Part shown: positions 15,629 through 24,885 of the stretch, one piece after another
Layout of the letters: each line of letters opens with the position of its first letter
Position numbering within the stretch: the first letter of the stretch is position 1
NCBI RefSeq assembly: GCF_020400825.1
Contig: NZ_JAINVH010000015.1
Location: 124,001-188,000, forward strand
Length of the DNA stretch: 64,000 nt
DNA from: Streptomyces sp. HPF1205
GTDB taxonomy: Bacteria; Actinomycetota; Actinomycetes; Streptomycetales; Streptomycetaceae
Direction of reading: 5' to 3'
Translations under genes and position numbers: made by a program
Notes under the pieces: generated by a model
Told to the model about the DNA's origin: nothing
The model's database searches: none
Seen by the model: the letters and a program-made list of their open reading frames with translations, nothing else

Positions 15629-16636
15629 TCAGCGGTTCGCGGGCTCGCGCCGCACCGCGCGCGCGAACTCCGGGTCCTGCGCCAGCCGCAGCCCCGCCTC
15701 GAACCGGCTCGCCGCGCCCAGGCGCTCCATCAGCTTGGCGACCGTGCGCTGCACCGTGCGGCGGTGGATGCCCATCCTGCGGGCTATCCGGTCGTCGCTG
15801 AGCCCGCCGGCCATGAGGCGGACCACCACCCGCTCCTGCGGGGTCAGCTGGGTGCCGCCGCGGGCCTCCAGCCCCCGCTCGTACGGCTCGGACCGCAGCC
15901 AGTAGTCCTCGAACGTCGCCAGGTGGATCTTCACGAGCATCGAGCCGCGGACCACGATCATCCCGCCGGAGGGCCGGTCCGGGTCCGTGGTCACGCAGAC
16001 CACGAGCCGGTCGTAGATCACCAGGTCGGCCGGGCCGTGGTCGATCAGGCGCACGCGGATGCCCGCCTCCGCCAGGCGTTCCAGGTAGCGGGCGTGCCGC
16101 GGGTTGTGCAGCACGGACCGGTCGTAGATGTTCCGCACCTGCACGCCGCGGCCGATCATCTCCGCGTCCCGCTCCAGCGACTCCTCCAGCACCTCCATCG
16201 GTGCCATGCCGGTGGGGTGGAGTGCGTCCGAGGTCTCGCGGACGGTGGCGTCCAGCTCGGACATGACGCGCATCTTGCGGCGGGGCTCGGTGACGTACTC
16301 GATGTCCACGTGGGAGTTCTCGCGGGCGACGGCCGGGCGGTACACCGTCACCAGGGAGCGGGTCAGCCCCTCCATGTGGACCTGTGCGCGGGCGTGCTCC
16401 GCCGCGTTCAGCCGGTAGGCGTCAAGGGTGCGGACCAGCGCGGTGTCCGGCTCGACCGGTTCGAGCGTGCCGTCGGTCTCCTTGACCAGGCCGAGCTCGG
16501 CCAGCCTGGCCACGCCGCGGCCGGCCTGCGCCTCGTCCAGACCCGCCGCCTTGGCGACGCGGGCGCGTGCGAGGCCGCCCTGCGCGCGGAGGACCTGGTA
16601 GACCGCGAGAGCGTGCTGCTCCTCGTCTTCTGGCAT
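15629..16636 (-). CDS. LuxR-type helix-turn-helix regulator with N-terminal winged-helix domain
   Basis: A 335-residue regulator. Residues 5-60 look like a winged helix (VYQVLRAQGGLARARVAKAAG), a middle region resembles TrmB-type sensor segments (VRNIYDRSVLHNPRHARYLERLAEAGIRVR), and residues 262-325 are a LuxR/GerE DNA-binding domain (LTPQERVVVRLMAGGLSDDRIARRMG). Such proteins occur often in Streptomyces secondary-metabolite loci. No biosynthetic cluster lies next to it here, so its targets are unknown. Confidence 0.88.
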   Translation of the reverse strand: MPEDEEQHALAVYQVLRAQGGLARARVAKAAGLDEAQAGRGVARLAELGLVKETDGTLEPVEPDTALVRTLDAYRLNAAEHARAQVHMEGLTRSLVTVYRPAVARENSHVDIEYVTEPRRKMRVMSELDATVRETSDALHPTGMAPMEVLEESLERDAEMIGRGVQVRNIYDRSVLHNPRHARYLERLAEAGIRVRLIDHGPADLVIYDRLVVCVTTDPDRPSGGMIVVRGSMLVKIHLATFEDYWLRSEPYERGLEARGGTQLTPQERVVVRLMAGGLSDDRIARRMGIHRRTVQRTVAKLMERLGAASRFEAGLRLAQDPEFARAVRREPANR

Positions 16637-16754
16637 GGGACGCCCCCTCGAACCGCCGCACTCCCTCCCCGTGGCCTCCGACCATACCCACGTGGTCGGA
16701 CACCCGGGCCCGCCGGGGCGCCGGCGGGCGGCGGCGCCGCGGCGGGTCAGCCGC

Positions 16755-17210
16755 TCACAGGTCGAACTCCGCCGGGTTCAGCCCGACCGCGTAGCACGCC
16801 TCGCGCACCACGCCCTGCTCGGTCTTGTCGAACGTGCCGTCCGCGCCGCCGATCACGATCCCGATCTGGATCACCGCCCGGGCCTCGGCCGGCTTCTTCT
16901 GCACCTTGGCGATCTCCTGGAGGACCGAGACCTTGCCGAAGTCGAAGTCGGCGGTCAGCTTGCCCAGGTAGTCGTCGAAGCGGCGCTGGAGGTCCATGGC
17001 GGGGAAGTTCTGCAGCACCTCGTTGCTCGCGATCAGCGCGGCCACACGCTGCCGCTCGGCCGGGTCGACCGAGCCGTCGGCCGCGGCCACCAGCGCGCAC
17101 ATGGCCATGCTCGCGTCCCGGAACGCCCCGCTCTTCAGGTCGTTCTTCTTCGCGTTGAGCTGGGCCTGCATGGTCTGGGCGGATTCCTTGAACCGGTCCC
17201 ACAGGGGCAT
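16755..17210 (-). CDS. TerB-family tellurite-resistance-like protein
   Basis: A 151-residue helical TerB protein. MAMCALVAAADGSVDPAERQ and IGIVIGGADGTFDKTE are its two acidic metal-binding-type motifs. ATG 17210 is preceded by GAGGAGAG. It lies 293 bp downstream of the TerD gene on the same strand; Ter proteins commonly cluster and act in stress or chemical-resistance responses, but other ter genes are absent here. The gap between them holds a hairpin and a repeat, so they may be separate units. Confidence 0.9.
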   Translation of the reverse strand: MPLWDRFKESAQTMQAQLNAKKNDLKSGAFRDASMAMCALVAAADGSVDPAERQRVAALIASNEVLQNFPAMDLQRRFDDYLGKLTADFDFGKVSVLQEIAKVQKKPAEARAVIQIGIVIGGADGTFDKTEQGVVREACYAVGLNPAEFDL

Positions 17211-17360
17211 CGCGGGTCTCTCCTCGTACGTCGTTCTCGGGGTCGTCGGCGGGCCGCCGCACGCGAGCGGCCTTTCGCTGACGACAACTCTCCGGGAGGG
17301 TAAAGCAGTTCCCAAAAGCCCGGAACAGGGGTCCCGGAGCGGGGTCCCCGCGGACGGCAG

Positions 17361-17403
17361 CGGCCCCCGCTCACCTCGCGCGAGGCGGGGCGGCCGGGGG
17401 CCG
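17361..17403 (-). terminator. Hairpin between terD and terB genes
   Basis: CGGCCCCCG (17361-17369) pairs with CGGGGGCCG (17395-17403), and within the loop CCTCG/CGAGG form an inner stem. It lies about 100 bp after the TerD stop in the direction of transcription and could terminate that transcript before the TerB gene. Confidence 0.6.
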
Positions 17404-17447
17404 TGCGGGCGGCGGACGACGGATGCCGGGTGCCGGGTGCCGGACGG

Positions 17448-17501
17448 CGTCCGGGGCGTCCGGGGCGTCCGGGGCGTCCGGGGCGTCCGGGGCGTCCGGG
17501 G
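17448..17501. repeat. 9-bp tandem repeat, six copies
   Basis: Six perfect CGTCCGGGG units end two bases short of the TerD stop codon region (stop at 17504-17506). A seventh copy decays into the coding end. It is transcribed as the 3' end of the TerD message. Confidence 0.9.
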
Positions 17502-17503
17502 CG

Positions 17504-18079
17504 TCAGACGGTGACGCCGAAGTCCGTGGCGATGCCGACCAGGCCCGAGGCGTAGCCCTGACCGACCGCGCGGAACTTCCACTCGGCGCCGTTGCGGTAC
17601 AGCTCGCCGAAGACCATGGCGGTCTCGGTGGCGGCGTCCTCGCTCAGGTCGTAGCGGGCGATCTCGGCGCCGCCGGCCTGGTTGATGATGCGGATGTAGG
17701 CGTTGCGCACCTGGCCGAAGTTCTGGTTGCGGCTGTCGGCGTCGTAGATCGACACCGGGAAGACGATCTTGTCGATGTCGGCGGGCAGCCCGGCGAGGTT
17801 GACGTTGATCTGCTCGTCGTCGCCCTCGCCCTGGCCGGTCCGGTTGTCCCCGGTGTGCACGATGGTCTGGTCCGGCGTCTGCTTGTTGTTGAAGAAGACG
17901 AAGTGGGCGTCCGAGTAGACCTTGCCGGTCGCGTTGACGGCGATGGCGCTGGCGTCGAGGTCGAAGTCCGTTCCGGTGGTGGTCCGGACGTCCCAGCCGA
18001 GGCCGACAGTCACGGCCGTCAGACCGGGCGCCTCCTTGGTGAGCGAGACGTTGCCGCCCTTGGACAGGCTTACCGCCAT
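17504..18079 (-). CDS. terD: TerD-family protein
   Basis: A 191-residue TerD-domain protein. It starts MAVSLSKGGNVSLTKEAPGL, the near-invariant TerD opening; DFDLDASA and GDNRTGQGEGDDEQI are calcium-binding motifs, and QNFGQVRNAYIRI is the downstream signature. Streptomyces carry many TerD paralogues linked to stress and calcium signalling. ATG 18079 matches the family start. Length agrees with the family. Confidence 0.95.
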   Translation of the reverse strand: MAVSLSKGGNVSLTKEAPGLTAVTVGLGWDVRTTTGTDFDLDASAIAVNATGKVYSDAHFVFFNNKQTPDQTIVHTGDNRTGQGEGDDEQINVNLAGLPADIDKIVFPVSIYDADSRNQNFGQVRNAYIRIINQAGGAEIARYDLSEDAATETAMVFGELYRNGAEWKFRAVGQGYASGLVGIATDFGVTV

Positions 18080-18219
18080 GGGAAGTCCCCTTTTGTGGTC
18101 GCGGGTGTTGCCGACGAAACTACCGTCACCCCTCCATACGCGGCGCCCGCCCCGGATGGTTCCGCGACCGGTGGCGAAACCCCCGTGACGGGCGGCCGGA
18201 CGCGCGGGATCATGGAGCC

Positions 18220-18645
18220 ATGTCCGGGCCACTGCTCATCCGCGGTTCGGTCGCCGTGCCGGAGGCGGAGCTGACGTGGCGCTTCTCCAGGTCCTCCGGG
18301 CCCGGCGGCCAGCACGTCAACACCTCCGACTCGCGCGCCGAGTTGCGGTTCGACCTGGCCGGCACGCCGTCGCTGCCGCCGGTGTGGAAGCAGCGCGCGC
18401 TCGAAAGGCTCGCCGGCCGGCTGACCGACGGGGTGCTGATCGTCACGGCGTCCGAGCACCGCTCGCAGTGGCGCAACCGCGAGACCGCGGCGGCCCGGCT
18501 GGCCGCCCTCCTCGCCGAGGCGACCGCCCCTCCGCCCAGGCCCCGCCGCCCCACCCGCGTCCCGCGGGGGGTCAACGAGCACCGGCTGCGCACCAAGAAG
18601 GCGCGCGGCGAGACGAAGCGGGGCCGCGGCCGCACGTGGGACTAG
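18220..18645 (+). CDS. arfB: ArfB/YaeJ-type peptidyl-tRNA hydrolase (ribosome rescue)
   Basis: A 141-residue release-factor-like protein. GGQ lies in SSGPGGQHVNTSDSRAELRF (near residues 25-44), the peptidyl-tRNA hydrolysis motif, and the C-terminal tail is rich in Lys and Arg (RLRTKKARGETKRGRGR), as needed to enter the mRNA channel of a stalled ribosome. It lacks codon-recognition domains of RF1/RF2. Divergent from terD. Confidence 0.88.
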   Translation: MSGPLLIRGSVAVPEAELTWRFSRSSGPGGQHVNTSDSRAELRFDLAGTPSLPPVWKQRALERLAGRLTDGVLIVTASEHRSQWRNRETAAARLAALLAEATAPPPRPRRPTRVPRGVNEHRLRTKKARGETKRGRGRTWD

Positions 18646-18716
18646 CCGCGCGCGGACCGGCCGTGCGCAGGACCGGCCGCACCAGCCGCGCGCGTCCCCG
18701 GTCTCAGGGCGAGCGG

Positions 18717-19229
18717 CTACCCCAGGTACCGGTACCGGCCGCGGAAGTAGGTGAGCGGGCCGCCGTCCGCGCTCGGCGTGCGGGCGGTCAGGACACGGCC
18801 GATGATCAGGGTGTGGTCGCCGGCCGGCACCCGCTGCTCGGTCTCGCACTCGAGTATCGCCAGCGCGCCGCCGAGGACCGGCGCGCCGGACTCCTCGCCG
18901 CGGTAGTACGCGATGTCCTCGAACAGGAGCCGGTCGCTGATCCGCCCGCGCAGCGCGAAGCGCCCGGCGATGTGCCGCTGGCTCTCGCTGAGTACGGACA
19001 CCGCCCACCGCTCCTGGCGTTCGAGGAGGTCGTCCATCCGCGAGCCGATCCGTACGCTCACCAGGACCAGCGGCGGCTCCAGGGAGACGGACATGAAGGC
19101 GGTGGCCGTCATGCCCACGTCCTCGCCGCGCGGGCCGTCCTCGGGGTCGTGCGCGGTGACGAGGACGACGCCCGCGGCGAGGCGGGCCATGGCGGCGCGG
19201 AAGTCATCGATGTTGACGGTCTGACCCAT
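18717..19229 (-). CDS. Flavin reductase-like protein
   Basis: A 170-residue split-barrel flavin reductase domain protein. FRAAMARLAAGVVLVTA and MTATAFMSVSLEPPLVLVSV are family signatures. Such proteins supply reduced flavin to two-component monooxygenases; no partner oxygenase is adjacent. The start is taken at ATG 19229 (MGQTVNIDDF); an in-frame extension upstream to 19355 is possible but not family-like. Divergent from the diguanylate cyclase gene across a 383-bp control region. Confidence 0.88.
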   Translation of the reverse strand: MGQTVNIDDFRAAMARLAAGVVLVTAHDPEDGPRGEDVGMTATAFMSVSLEPPLVLVSVRIGSRMDDLLERQERWAVSVLSESQRHIAGRFALRGRISDRLLFEDIAYYRGEESGAPVLGGALAILECETEQRVPAGDHTLIIGRVLTARTPSADGGPLTYFRGRYRYLG

Positions 19230-19395
19230 GGTGGTCCCAGGATGCCGTCCCGGCGAGGTCTGCAGCACGCACCTCACGTTACGGCCCGGTAGGAATGCGG
19301 GCATCGGGCTGCGGGACCAGAACCGCAGGACGGGGGTCCTAGGTCCGCCACCCACCAGAGGATATACGTTCTGTATTCAACTGCTTACCTGATGG

Positions 19396-19450
19396 TGTGA
19401 CTTGGATCACAAGGCGCGGGAATTGTTGACCCTGTGTACCGGTTGCACAG
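19396..19450 (+). promoter_or_regulatory. CRP-like palindromes upstream of cdgB
   Basis: TGTGACTTGGATCACA (19396-19411) has perfect TGTGA-N6-TCACA symmetry, the CRP-family half-sites, and CTGTG-N9-CACAG (19432-19450) is a second dyad; TTGACC at 19425-19430 sits between and may be a -35 element. ATAC-N5-GTAT at 19364-19376 forms a third dyad in the AT-rich stretch just before. The region serves both the flavin reductase and cdgB. Streptomyces encode a CRP regulator, so binding is plausible; BldD, known to control cdgB genes, could also act here. Confidence 0.6.
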
Positions 19451-19612
19451 CTCGCTGTGATTCAGTGGCCGTGTCATCGGGTGAGTGCGTACGCGCAAGC
19501 GATGGCGCGGGCGCCCGCCGCACCCGCGGCGACCGCACGGAAGCGACCGGGAAGACCGCGGACCGGCCACCACCACCATCGGACCGGAAGCCGTCGACGA
19601 CGCGGAGGGGGC

Positions 19613-21268
19613 ATGGACACCGAGTCGGAGCCGTACGTCCGCCTCTCGACCTTGCGTCGGCTCCACAAGGTCGTGGCGGATCTCAACACGGCACGCAGTC
19701 TCGCCGACACCCTGCAGGCAGTCGCCGACGGGGTGGTCCGCGGGCTGGGCTACGAGCTGGCCGCCGTCAACCTGGTGCGTCCGGACGGCGACCTCGTGGT
19801 GGCCGCGTTCGCCGGGAGCCCGGCGGGGGAGGCGCTGCTGGCCGGCCGGGTCGGCTCGCGCGCGTCCTGGGAGCGGCGGCTGGCCATGGGGGAGCGCTGG
19901 GGCGCCCTGCGGTTCATCCCGCACACCGAGGGCTGGGTGCTGATCGACGACGACGTGCCGCAGTGGCACAGCGAGGGCCCGCTGCCGCGCTTCCCCGACG
20001 AGTGGCACCCCGGCGACCGGCTGTACGCGCCCATGTACTCCTCGCAGAGCGCCGGCAGCGACCTGATCGGCGTGATATCCGTCGACCGGCCGGCCAACGG
20101 CCGCCACCCCGGGCCGTGGGGCTGCGAGGCGCTGCAGATGTACGCCTTCCAGGCCGGCATAGCCATCAGCAACGCCCGCATGCGCGCCAACATGCAACGC
20201 GCGCTGGTGCGGCTGGAGCGCGACCAGCAGGCGCTGCGCGCGAGCGAGGAGAGCTTCCGGCAGGCGTTCGAGTACGCGCCCAGCGGCATGGCCATCGCCG
20301 AGATGGGCGGTGACCAGCACGGGAAGCTGCTGCGGGCCAACGACGCGCTGTGCCGGCTGCTGGGCCGCTCGGCGTCGGTGATGAGGCGCTACTCCTTCTC
20401 CGACCTGGTGCACCCCGAGGACGTGGGGCTGCTGCTGCGCACCTCCGCCGAGGGCGGCCGGGCCGAACTGCGGCTCGCCCGGCGGGACGGCAGCTACGTC
20501 TGGGTGTCCCTGCGCAACTCGGTGGTCGCCGACACCGCCGACGGGCCGCGCTTCCTGCTCACGCACGTCGAGGACATCGAGGAGCGCAAGAGCCGCGAAC
20601 TGCAGCTCGCCCACCGGGCCAGCCACGACTCGCTGACCGGTCTGCCCAACAGCGCCGAGCTGCGGGCCCGGCTGTCGTCCCGGCTGTGCGGCAGGCCGCA
20701 CGACAAGGACGCGGCCGCGGCGGCCGCGGCGGCCGCCGATCCCGAGGACCTGGACGAGTTCGCCTTCAGCTACGGCTACGGGCCGGACGAACTCGCCGCC
20801 CCCCTCGGCGCGCTCGACTCGCACACCCACGCCGTGACGCCGGACGAGAACGACGAGGCGGCGGGCAAGGGGCTGGCGGTCCTCTTCTGCGACCTCGACG
20901 GCTTCAAGCTGATCAACGACCGGTACGGGCACCACGCCGGTGACGCGGTCCTCATCGAGGTCGCCCGCCGCCTGACCGGCGCGGTCCGCGACGGCGACAC
21001 CGTTGCCAGGCTCGGCGGCGACGAGTTCGTCGTCCTCGCCGACGGCCTCGCCCCCGCCGACGCGGCCGACCTCGCCGTGCGCCTGCGCAACGCGATCGTC
21101 CCGCCGATCCGGGTGGACGGCCGCTCGGTCCGCGTCGGCGCCAGCTTCGGCATCGGCTGGGCCGGCTGCGGCATGACCGCCGAGGAGGTCCTCCACTCGG
21201 CCGACCAGCGGATGTACGTGGAGAAGCGCAGCCGGTCGGCGAAGCCGAACCACCGCAGGGCGGGCTGA
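19613..21268 (+). CDS. cdgB: GAF-PAS-GGDEF diguanylate cyclase, CdgB-like
   Basis: A 551-residue c-di-GMP synthase. A GAF domain occupies about residues 10-195, a PAS/PAC domain 215-335, and a GGDEF domain 350-545. The catalytic GGDEF is intact in RLGGDEFVVL and the inhibitory RxxD site (RDGD) lies five residues before it. An insertion of about 65 residues, including a nine-alanine run, sits inside the GGDEF domain after HDSLTGLPN. The order matches CdgB of S. coelicolor, which influences aerial growth under BldD control. ATG 19613 follows GGAGGGGG. Confidence 0.88.
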   Translation: MDTESEPYVRLSTLRRLHKVVADLNTARSLADTLQAVADGVVRGLGYELAAVNLVRPDGDLVVAAFAGSPAGEALLAGRVGSRASWERRLAMGERWGALRFIPHTEGWVLIDDDVPQWHSEGPLPRFPDEWHPGDRLYAPMYSSQSAGSDLIGVISVDRPANGRHPGPWGCEALQMYAFQAGIAISNARMRANMQRALVRLERDQQALRASEESFRQAFEYAPSGMAIAEMGGDQHGKLLRANDALCRLLGRSASVMRRYSFSDLVHPEDVGLLLRTSAEGGRAELRLARRDGSYVWVSLRNSVVADTADGPRFLLTHVEDIEERKSRELQLAHRASHDSLTGLPNSAELRARLSSRLCGRPHDKDAAAAAAAAADPEDLDEFAFSYGYGPDELAAPLGALDSHTHAVTPDENDEAAGKGLAVLFCDLDGFKLINDRYGHHAGDAVLIEVARRLTGAVRDGDTVARLGGDEFVVLADGLAPADAADLAVRLRNAIVPPIRVDGRSVRVGASFGIGWAGCGMTAEEVLHSADQRMYVEKRSRSAKPNHRRAG

Positions 21269-21375
21269 CCCCGAGGGGTCCGCCCCGGGCCGCGGACGGC
21301 CGCGCGGGCGGGGGAGGGTCCACCTTGCGGCGTAGAGCGGATCGCTCTGGGGGGTGACCCCGGGACGGCATCGGC

Positions 21376-22596
21376 GTGCATACGCTGGGTGATGTGCAGC
21401 GCATCTACGATTTCCTCCGCCGGCACCCGATGTGGGTCGACAGCTTCTGGGCCGTCGTCCTGCTCGGCGTGTCCGGGGTGTGGATCGTGGCGGCCCCGGA
21501 CCTGACGCCGGCGTCCCGGGTCGCCGCCGTGCCGTTGTCGGTGGCCCTGGGCCTCGTGGTCGCGCTGCGCCGCAGGGTCCCGGAGCGGATGCTGCTGGTC
21601 GCGGTGGCCACCGGTCTGCTGCAGCTCGCCCTGGACGTCTCGACCAACCCGGGCGACATCGCCTTCCTGGTGATCATCTACACCTGCGCCTCCAACGGCG
21701 CCCGCTGGTCCTCCCGGCTCGCCCTGGCCGCCGGCCTGTGCGCCGCCCCGCTGTCGATCATGCGCTGGCCCCCGCACGGCGACGGCACCACGATCTGGAC
21801 CACCCTGCTGACCACCGGCTTCCTGATCGGCATCTACGCGCTGTCCTGGGTGGTCGGCGACCGTCTGCGCACCCGCCGGGCGTACTACGCCGAGCTGGAG
21901 GAGCGCGCGGCCCGCCTGCACCGCGAGCGCGAGGCCCAGTCCAAGGCCGCGGTCGCCGCCGAGCGCGCCCGTATCGCCCGGGAACTGCACGATGTGATCG
22001 CGCACAACGTCTCCGTCATGGTCGTCCAGGCCGACGGCGCCGCGTACGTCCTGGACTCCGCCCCCGACCAGGCCAAGCAGGCGCTGGACACGATCTCCAC
22101 CACCGGCCGCCAGGCGCTGGCCGAGATGCGCCGCCTGCTCGGCCTGCTGCGGGCCGGGGACGACGCCGGCGGCGAGTACGTGCCGCAGCCCGGCGTGGAC
22201 CAGCTCGGCGACCTCATCGACCAGGTGCGCGGGGCCGGCCTGCCGGTCCGCTTCGAAGTGGCCGGCGAGGCCCGCCCGCTGTCCAGCGGGGTGGAGCTGA
22301 CCGCGTACCGCATCGTGCAGGAGGCCCTCACCAACGTCCGCAAGCACGGCGGCGACGGCGCCAGCGCCAGCGTCCTGCTCGGCTTCGGCGACTCCGCCCT
22401 CGACCTGCTGATCGAGGACGACGGCCGGGGCGCCCGCACCGACGTCTACGAGCACGGCGGCCACGACGGCCTCGGCCAGGGGCTGATCGGCATGCGGGAA
22501 CGTATCGGCATGATCGGCGGCACCCTGGTCGCCGGCCCGCGGCCCGGCGGCGGCTTCCGGATCAGCGCGGTGCTGCCGCTGCGGACCGGCCGGTGA
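21376..22596 (+). CDS. NarL-type sensor histidine kinase
   Basis: A 406-residue sensor kinase. Four or five transmembrane helices fill residues 15-165, then a HisKA_3 dimerisation domain with the phospho-acceptor His in ARELHDVIAHNVSVMVV, and a C-terminal HATPase domain (VQEALTNVRKHG, IEDDGRGA). GTG 21376 is used; GTG 21394 is an alternative. The response regulator gene starts 95 bp downstream, so this is one two-component system; its stimulus is unknown. Confidence 0.93.
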   Translation: MHTLGDVQRIYDFLRRHPMWVDSFWAVVLLGVSGVWIVAAPDLTPASRVAAVPLSVALGLVVALRRRVPERMLLVAVATGLLQLALDVSTNPGDIAFLVIIYTCASNGARWSSRLALAAGLCAAPLSIMRWPPHGDGTTIWTTLLTTGFLIGIYALSWVVGDRLRTRRAYYAELEERAARLHREREAQSKAAVAAERARIARELHDVIAHNVSVMVVQADGAAYVLDSAPDQAKQALDTISTTGRQALAEMRRLLGLLRAGDDAGGEYVPQPGVDQLGDLIDQVRGAGLPVRFEVAGEARPLSSGVELTAYRIVQEALTNVRKHGGDGASASVLLGFGDSALDLLIEDDGRGARTDVYEHGGHDGLGQGLIGMRERIGMIGGTLVAGPRPGGGFRISAVLPLRTGR

Positions 22597-22691
22597 CGGC
22601 GGATGGGACCGTAGGACGGCACAGGCGGCGGGACGGCGACCAGCCGGCCCCGCGACCCGTACCCACCCGTACCGCCCGAGGAAGGCTCACG

Positions 22692-23387
22692 ATGGCGATC
22701 CGCGTCATGCTCGTCGACGACCAGGTCCTGCTGCGCACCGGCTTCCGGATGGTGCTGGCCGCACAGCCGGACATGGAGGTCGTCGCCGAAGCCGGGGACG
22801 GCGCGGAGGCGCTGGAGGTGCTGCGGCGCACCAAGGTGGACGTCGTGCTGATGGACGTGCGCATGCCGCGCATGGACGGGGTGGAGGCGACCCGGCGGAT
22901 CTGCGGCGGGGAGCGCGGCACGGAGCCCGAGGCGGGCGTGCCGCGCGTGCTGATCCTGACCACTTTCGACCTCGACGAGTACGCCTTCGCCGCGCTCAAG
23001 GCGGGCGCGAGCGGCTTCATGCTCAAGGACGTGCCGCCGGACGAGCTGCTGACCGCGATCCGGGCGGTGCACAGCGGCGACGCGGTGGTGGCGCCGAGCA
23101 CGACCCGGCGGCTGCTGGATCGTTTCACCCCCATGCTGCCCAGCTCCGGCGCGGAGGAGCGGAACAAGGAGCTCGACCGGCTCACCGAACGGGAGCGCGA
23201 GGTGCTCATGCTGGTCGCCCAGGGCCTGTCCAACGGCGAGATCGCCGCCCGCCTGGTGCTGTCCGAGGCCACCGTCAAGACCCACGTCGGCCGGATCCTG
23301 ACCAAGCTGGGGCTGCGCGACCGGGTGCAGGCCGTCGTCCTCGCCTACGAGTCGGGACTGGTGCGCGCCGGCGGCGGCGCCATGTGA
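22692..23387 (+). CDS. NarL/LuxR-type response regulator
   Basis: A 231-residue regulator with a receiver domain (acidic pair in VMLVDDQ, phospho-acceptor Asp in VVLMDVRMP, conserved Lys in GFMLKDV) and a C-terminal LuxR/GerE helix-turn-helix (LTEREREVLMLVAQGLSNGEIA). GAGGAAGG precedes ATG 22692. It follows the histidine kinase and is its likely phospho-acceptor. Confidence 0.95.
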   Translation: MAIRVMLVDDQVLLRTGFRMVLAAQPDMEVVAEAGDGAEALEVLRRTKVDVVLMDVRMPRMDGVEATRRICGGERGTEPEAGVPRVLILTTFDLDEYAFAALKAGASGFMLKDVPPDELLTAIRAVHSGDAVVAPSTTRRLLDRFTPMLPSSGAEERNKELDRLTEREREVLMLVAQGLSNGEIAARLVLSEATVKTHVGRILTKLGLRDRVQAVVLAYESGLVRAGGGAM

Positions 23388-23565
23388 TACCAATCCGCCT
23401 ACCGGGACGTAACGTTGGGCTCACAGCGCCCCCGCGGGAGCGGAATGATCCTTACACTCCTGGGTGTTGGCCCCGACAGCGAGTGCCATCAGGCGTCGGG
23501 AGCGCTGCCGGCGCCCCGCCGGCGCCCGGACCGAGCAACACCCGTACTGCTAGGGGGAGCACGAC

Positions 23566-24543
23566 ATGCGTGCCATCGTCATCGAAGAGTTCGGCGGTCC
23601 CGAGGTACTGAGGTCCGCTGAACTGCCGGCGCCGCGACCGGGCCCGGGCGAGGTCGCCATCGACGTCGCGTACGCCGGGGTGAACTTCGCCGACATCAAG
23701 GCACGCGCGGAAGGCTACCGGGTGGAGTCGCTGCCCTTCCGGCCCGGCCTCGACGTGTCCGGCACGGTCCGCGCGACCGGCCCGGGCGTCACCGGCCTCG
23801 CCCCCGGCCAGGAGGTCGTCGCCTTCATGACCGGCGGCGGCTACGCGGAGACCGCCGTCGCCCCCGCGGACACCGTCTTCCCGCTCCCGGCGGGCGTCGG
23901 CCTGCGGACCGCGGCCTCCCTGCCGACCGTGCTGCCCACCGCGTACGCGCTGCTGCACGAGATCGCGCGGCTGCGCGAGGGCGACACCGTCCTCATCCAG
24001 GGCGCGGCGGGCGGGGTCGGCACCATCGCCGGCCAGCTCGCCAGGACCTTCGGGGCGTCGGCGGTCTACGGGACGGTGTCCAGCCTCGACAAGGCCGAGC
24101 ACGCCCTGAAGTCCGGCTACGACCAGGTCTTCCTGGCGGACACGTTCGACACCGATGTCATGGAGGCGACGGGCGGGCGCGGGGTCGACATCGCGCTGGA
24201 CGCGCTGGGCGGGGAGACGTTCCGCCGCACGCTCGCGGTGCTGGCCCGCTTCGGCCGGCTGGTCTCCTTCGGCAGCGCGGGGACCGAGGAGCCGTGGCAG
24301 GTCGGCCCCGGGGAGACGTACGGGCGCGGGATCTCGGTGGCCGGCTTCTCGATGATGGCGATGGCCGCGAACGACCCGCGCGCGCTGCGCGACCTGGTGA
24401 TGCGCTCGTTCGCCGTACTGACCGACGGCGGCCTCGAACTGCCGATCAGCGCGGAGTTCCCGCTGGCGGAGGCGGCCGAGGCGCACCGGCTGGTCGAGTC
24501 GCGCACGACGACCGGCAAGCTGCTGCTGCGGGTGGCGCGGTAG
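23566..24543 (+). CDS. Quinone oxidoreductase / zinc-free MDR-family reductase
   Basis: A 325-residue medium-chain dehydrogenase/reductase. The N-terminal GroES-like fold runs to about 120, and the cofactor loop GAAGGVGTIAGQLA (near residue 147) is the NADPH-binding motif. No structural-zinc cysteine cluster is seen, as in quinone oxidoreductases. AGGGGGAGCACGAC precedes ATG 23566. Transcribed rightward behind the two-component genes with a 178-bp gap. Confidence 0.9.
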   Translation: MRAIVIEEFGGPEVLRSAELPAPRPGPGEVAIDVAYAGVNFADIKARAEGYRVESLPFRPGLDVSGTVRATGPGVTGLAPGQEVVAFMTGGGYAETAVAPADTVFPLPAGVGLRTAASLPTVLPTAYALLHEIARLREGDTVLIQGAAGGVGTIAGQLARTFGASAVYGTVSSLDKAEHALKSGYDQVFLADTFDTDVMEATGGRGVDIALDALGGETFRRTLAVLARFGRLVSFGSAGTEEPWQVGPGETYGRGISVAGFSMMAMAANDPRALRDLVMRSFAVLTDGGLELPISAEFPLAEAAEAHRLVESRTTTGKLLLRVAR

Positions 24544-24648
24544 CGCCGTAGCGACCCCGCTCGGGCGGGCGGCCGTCCGAGCGGCCGGGGCGGGGGCCGC
24601 CACCTCCTCGGGCCTGCCTTCTCGTACGCCGTCCCGAAGCTCTCCCAG

Positions 24649-24696
24649 TACGTCCGCCCGTACGTCCGCCCGTGCGTCTGCCCGTACGTCCGCCCG
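24649..24696. repeat. 12-bp tandem repeat, four copies
   Basis: Four units of TACGTCCGCCCG (third copy TGCGTCTGCCCG) lie in the 340-bp gap between the oxidoreductase and the DUF2520 gene. The rest of the gap (24544-24885) is GC-rich with TTGACGAGAAG near 24850 as the only promoter-like stretch seen. Confidence 0.8.
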
Positions 24697-24885
24697 TGCG
24701 CCCGTGCGCACGTCTCCGGTGCCTCTTCCCGTACGCCGCGCCCGTCCGCTCCGGGGCAGCCGCCCCGCGGCCCCGATCCCGGGGCGGGGCGCTACGTGCG
24801 GACCGTCACTCCGACGGGGAACCTCCGGCCGGAGGGTCTTCGCGTAGGATTGACGAGAAGTGCTGCCCCGGGAGGCGTTGTGGTC

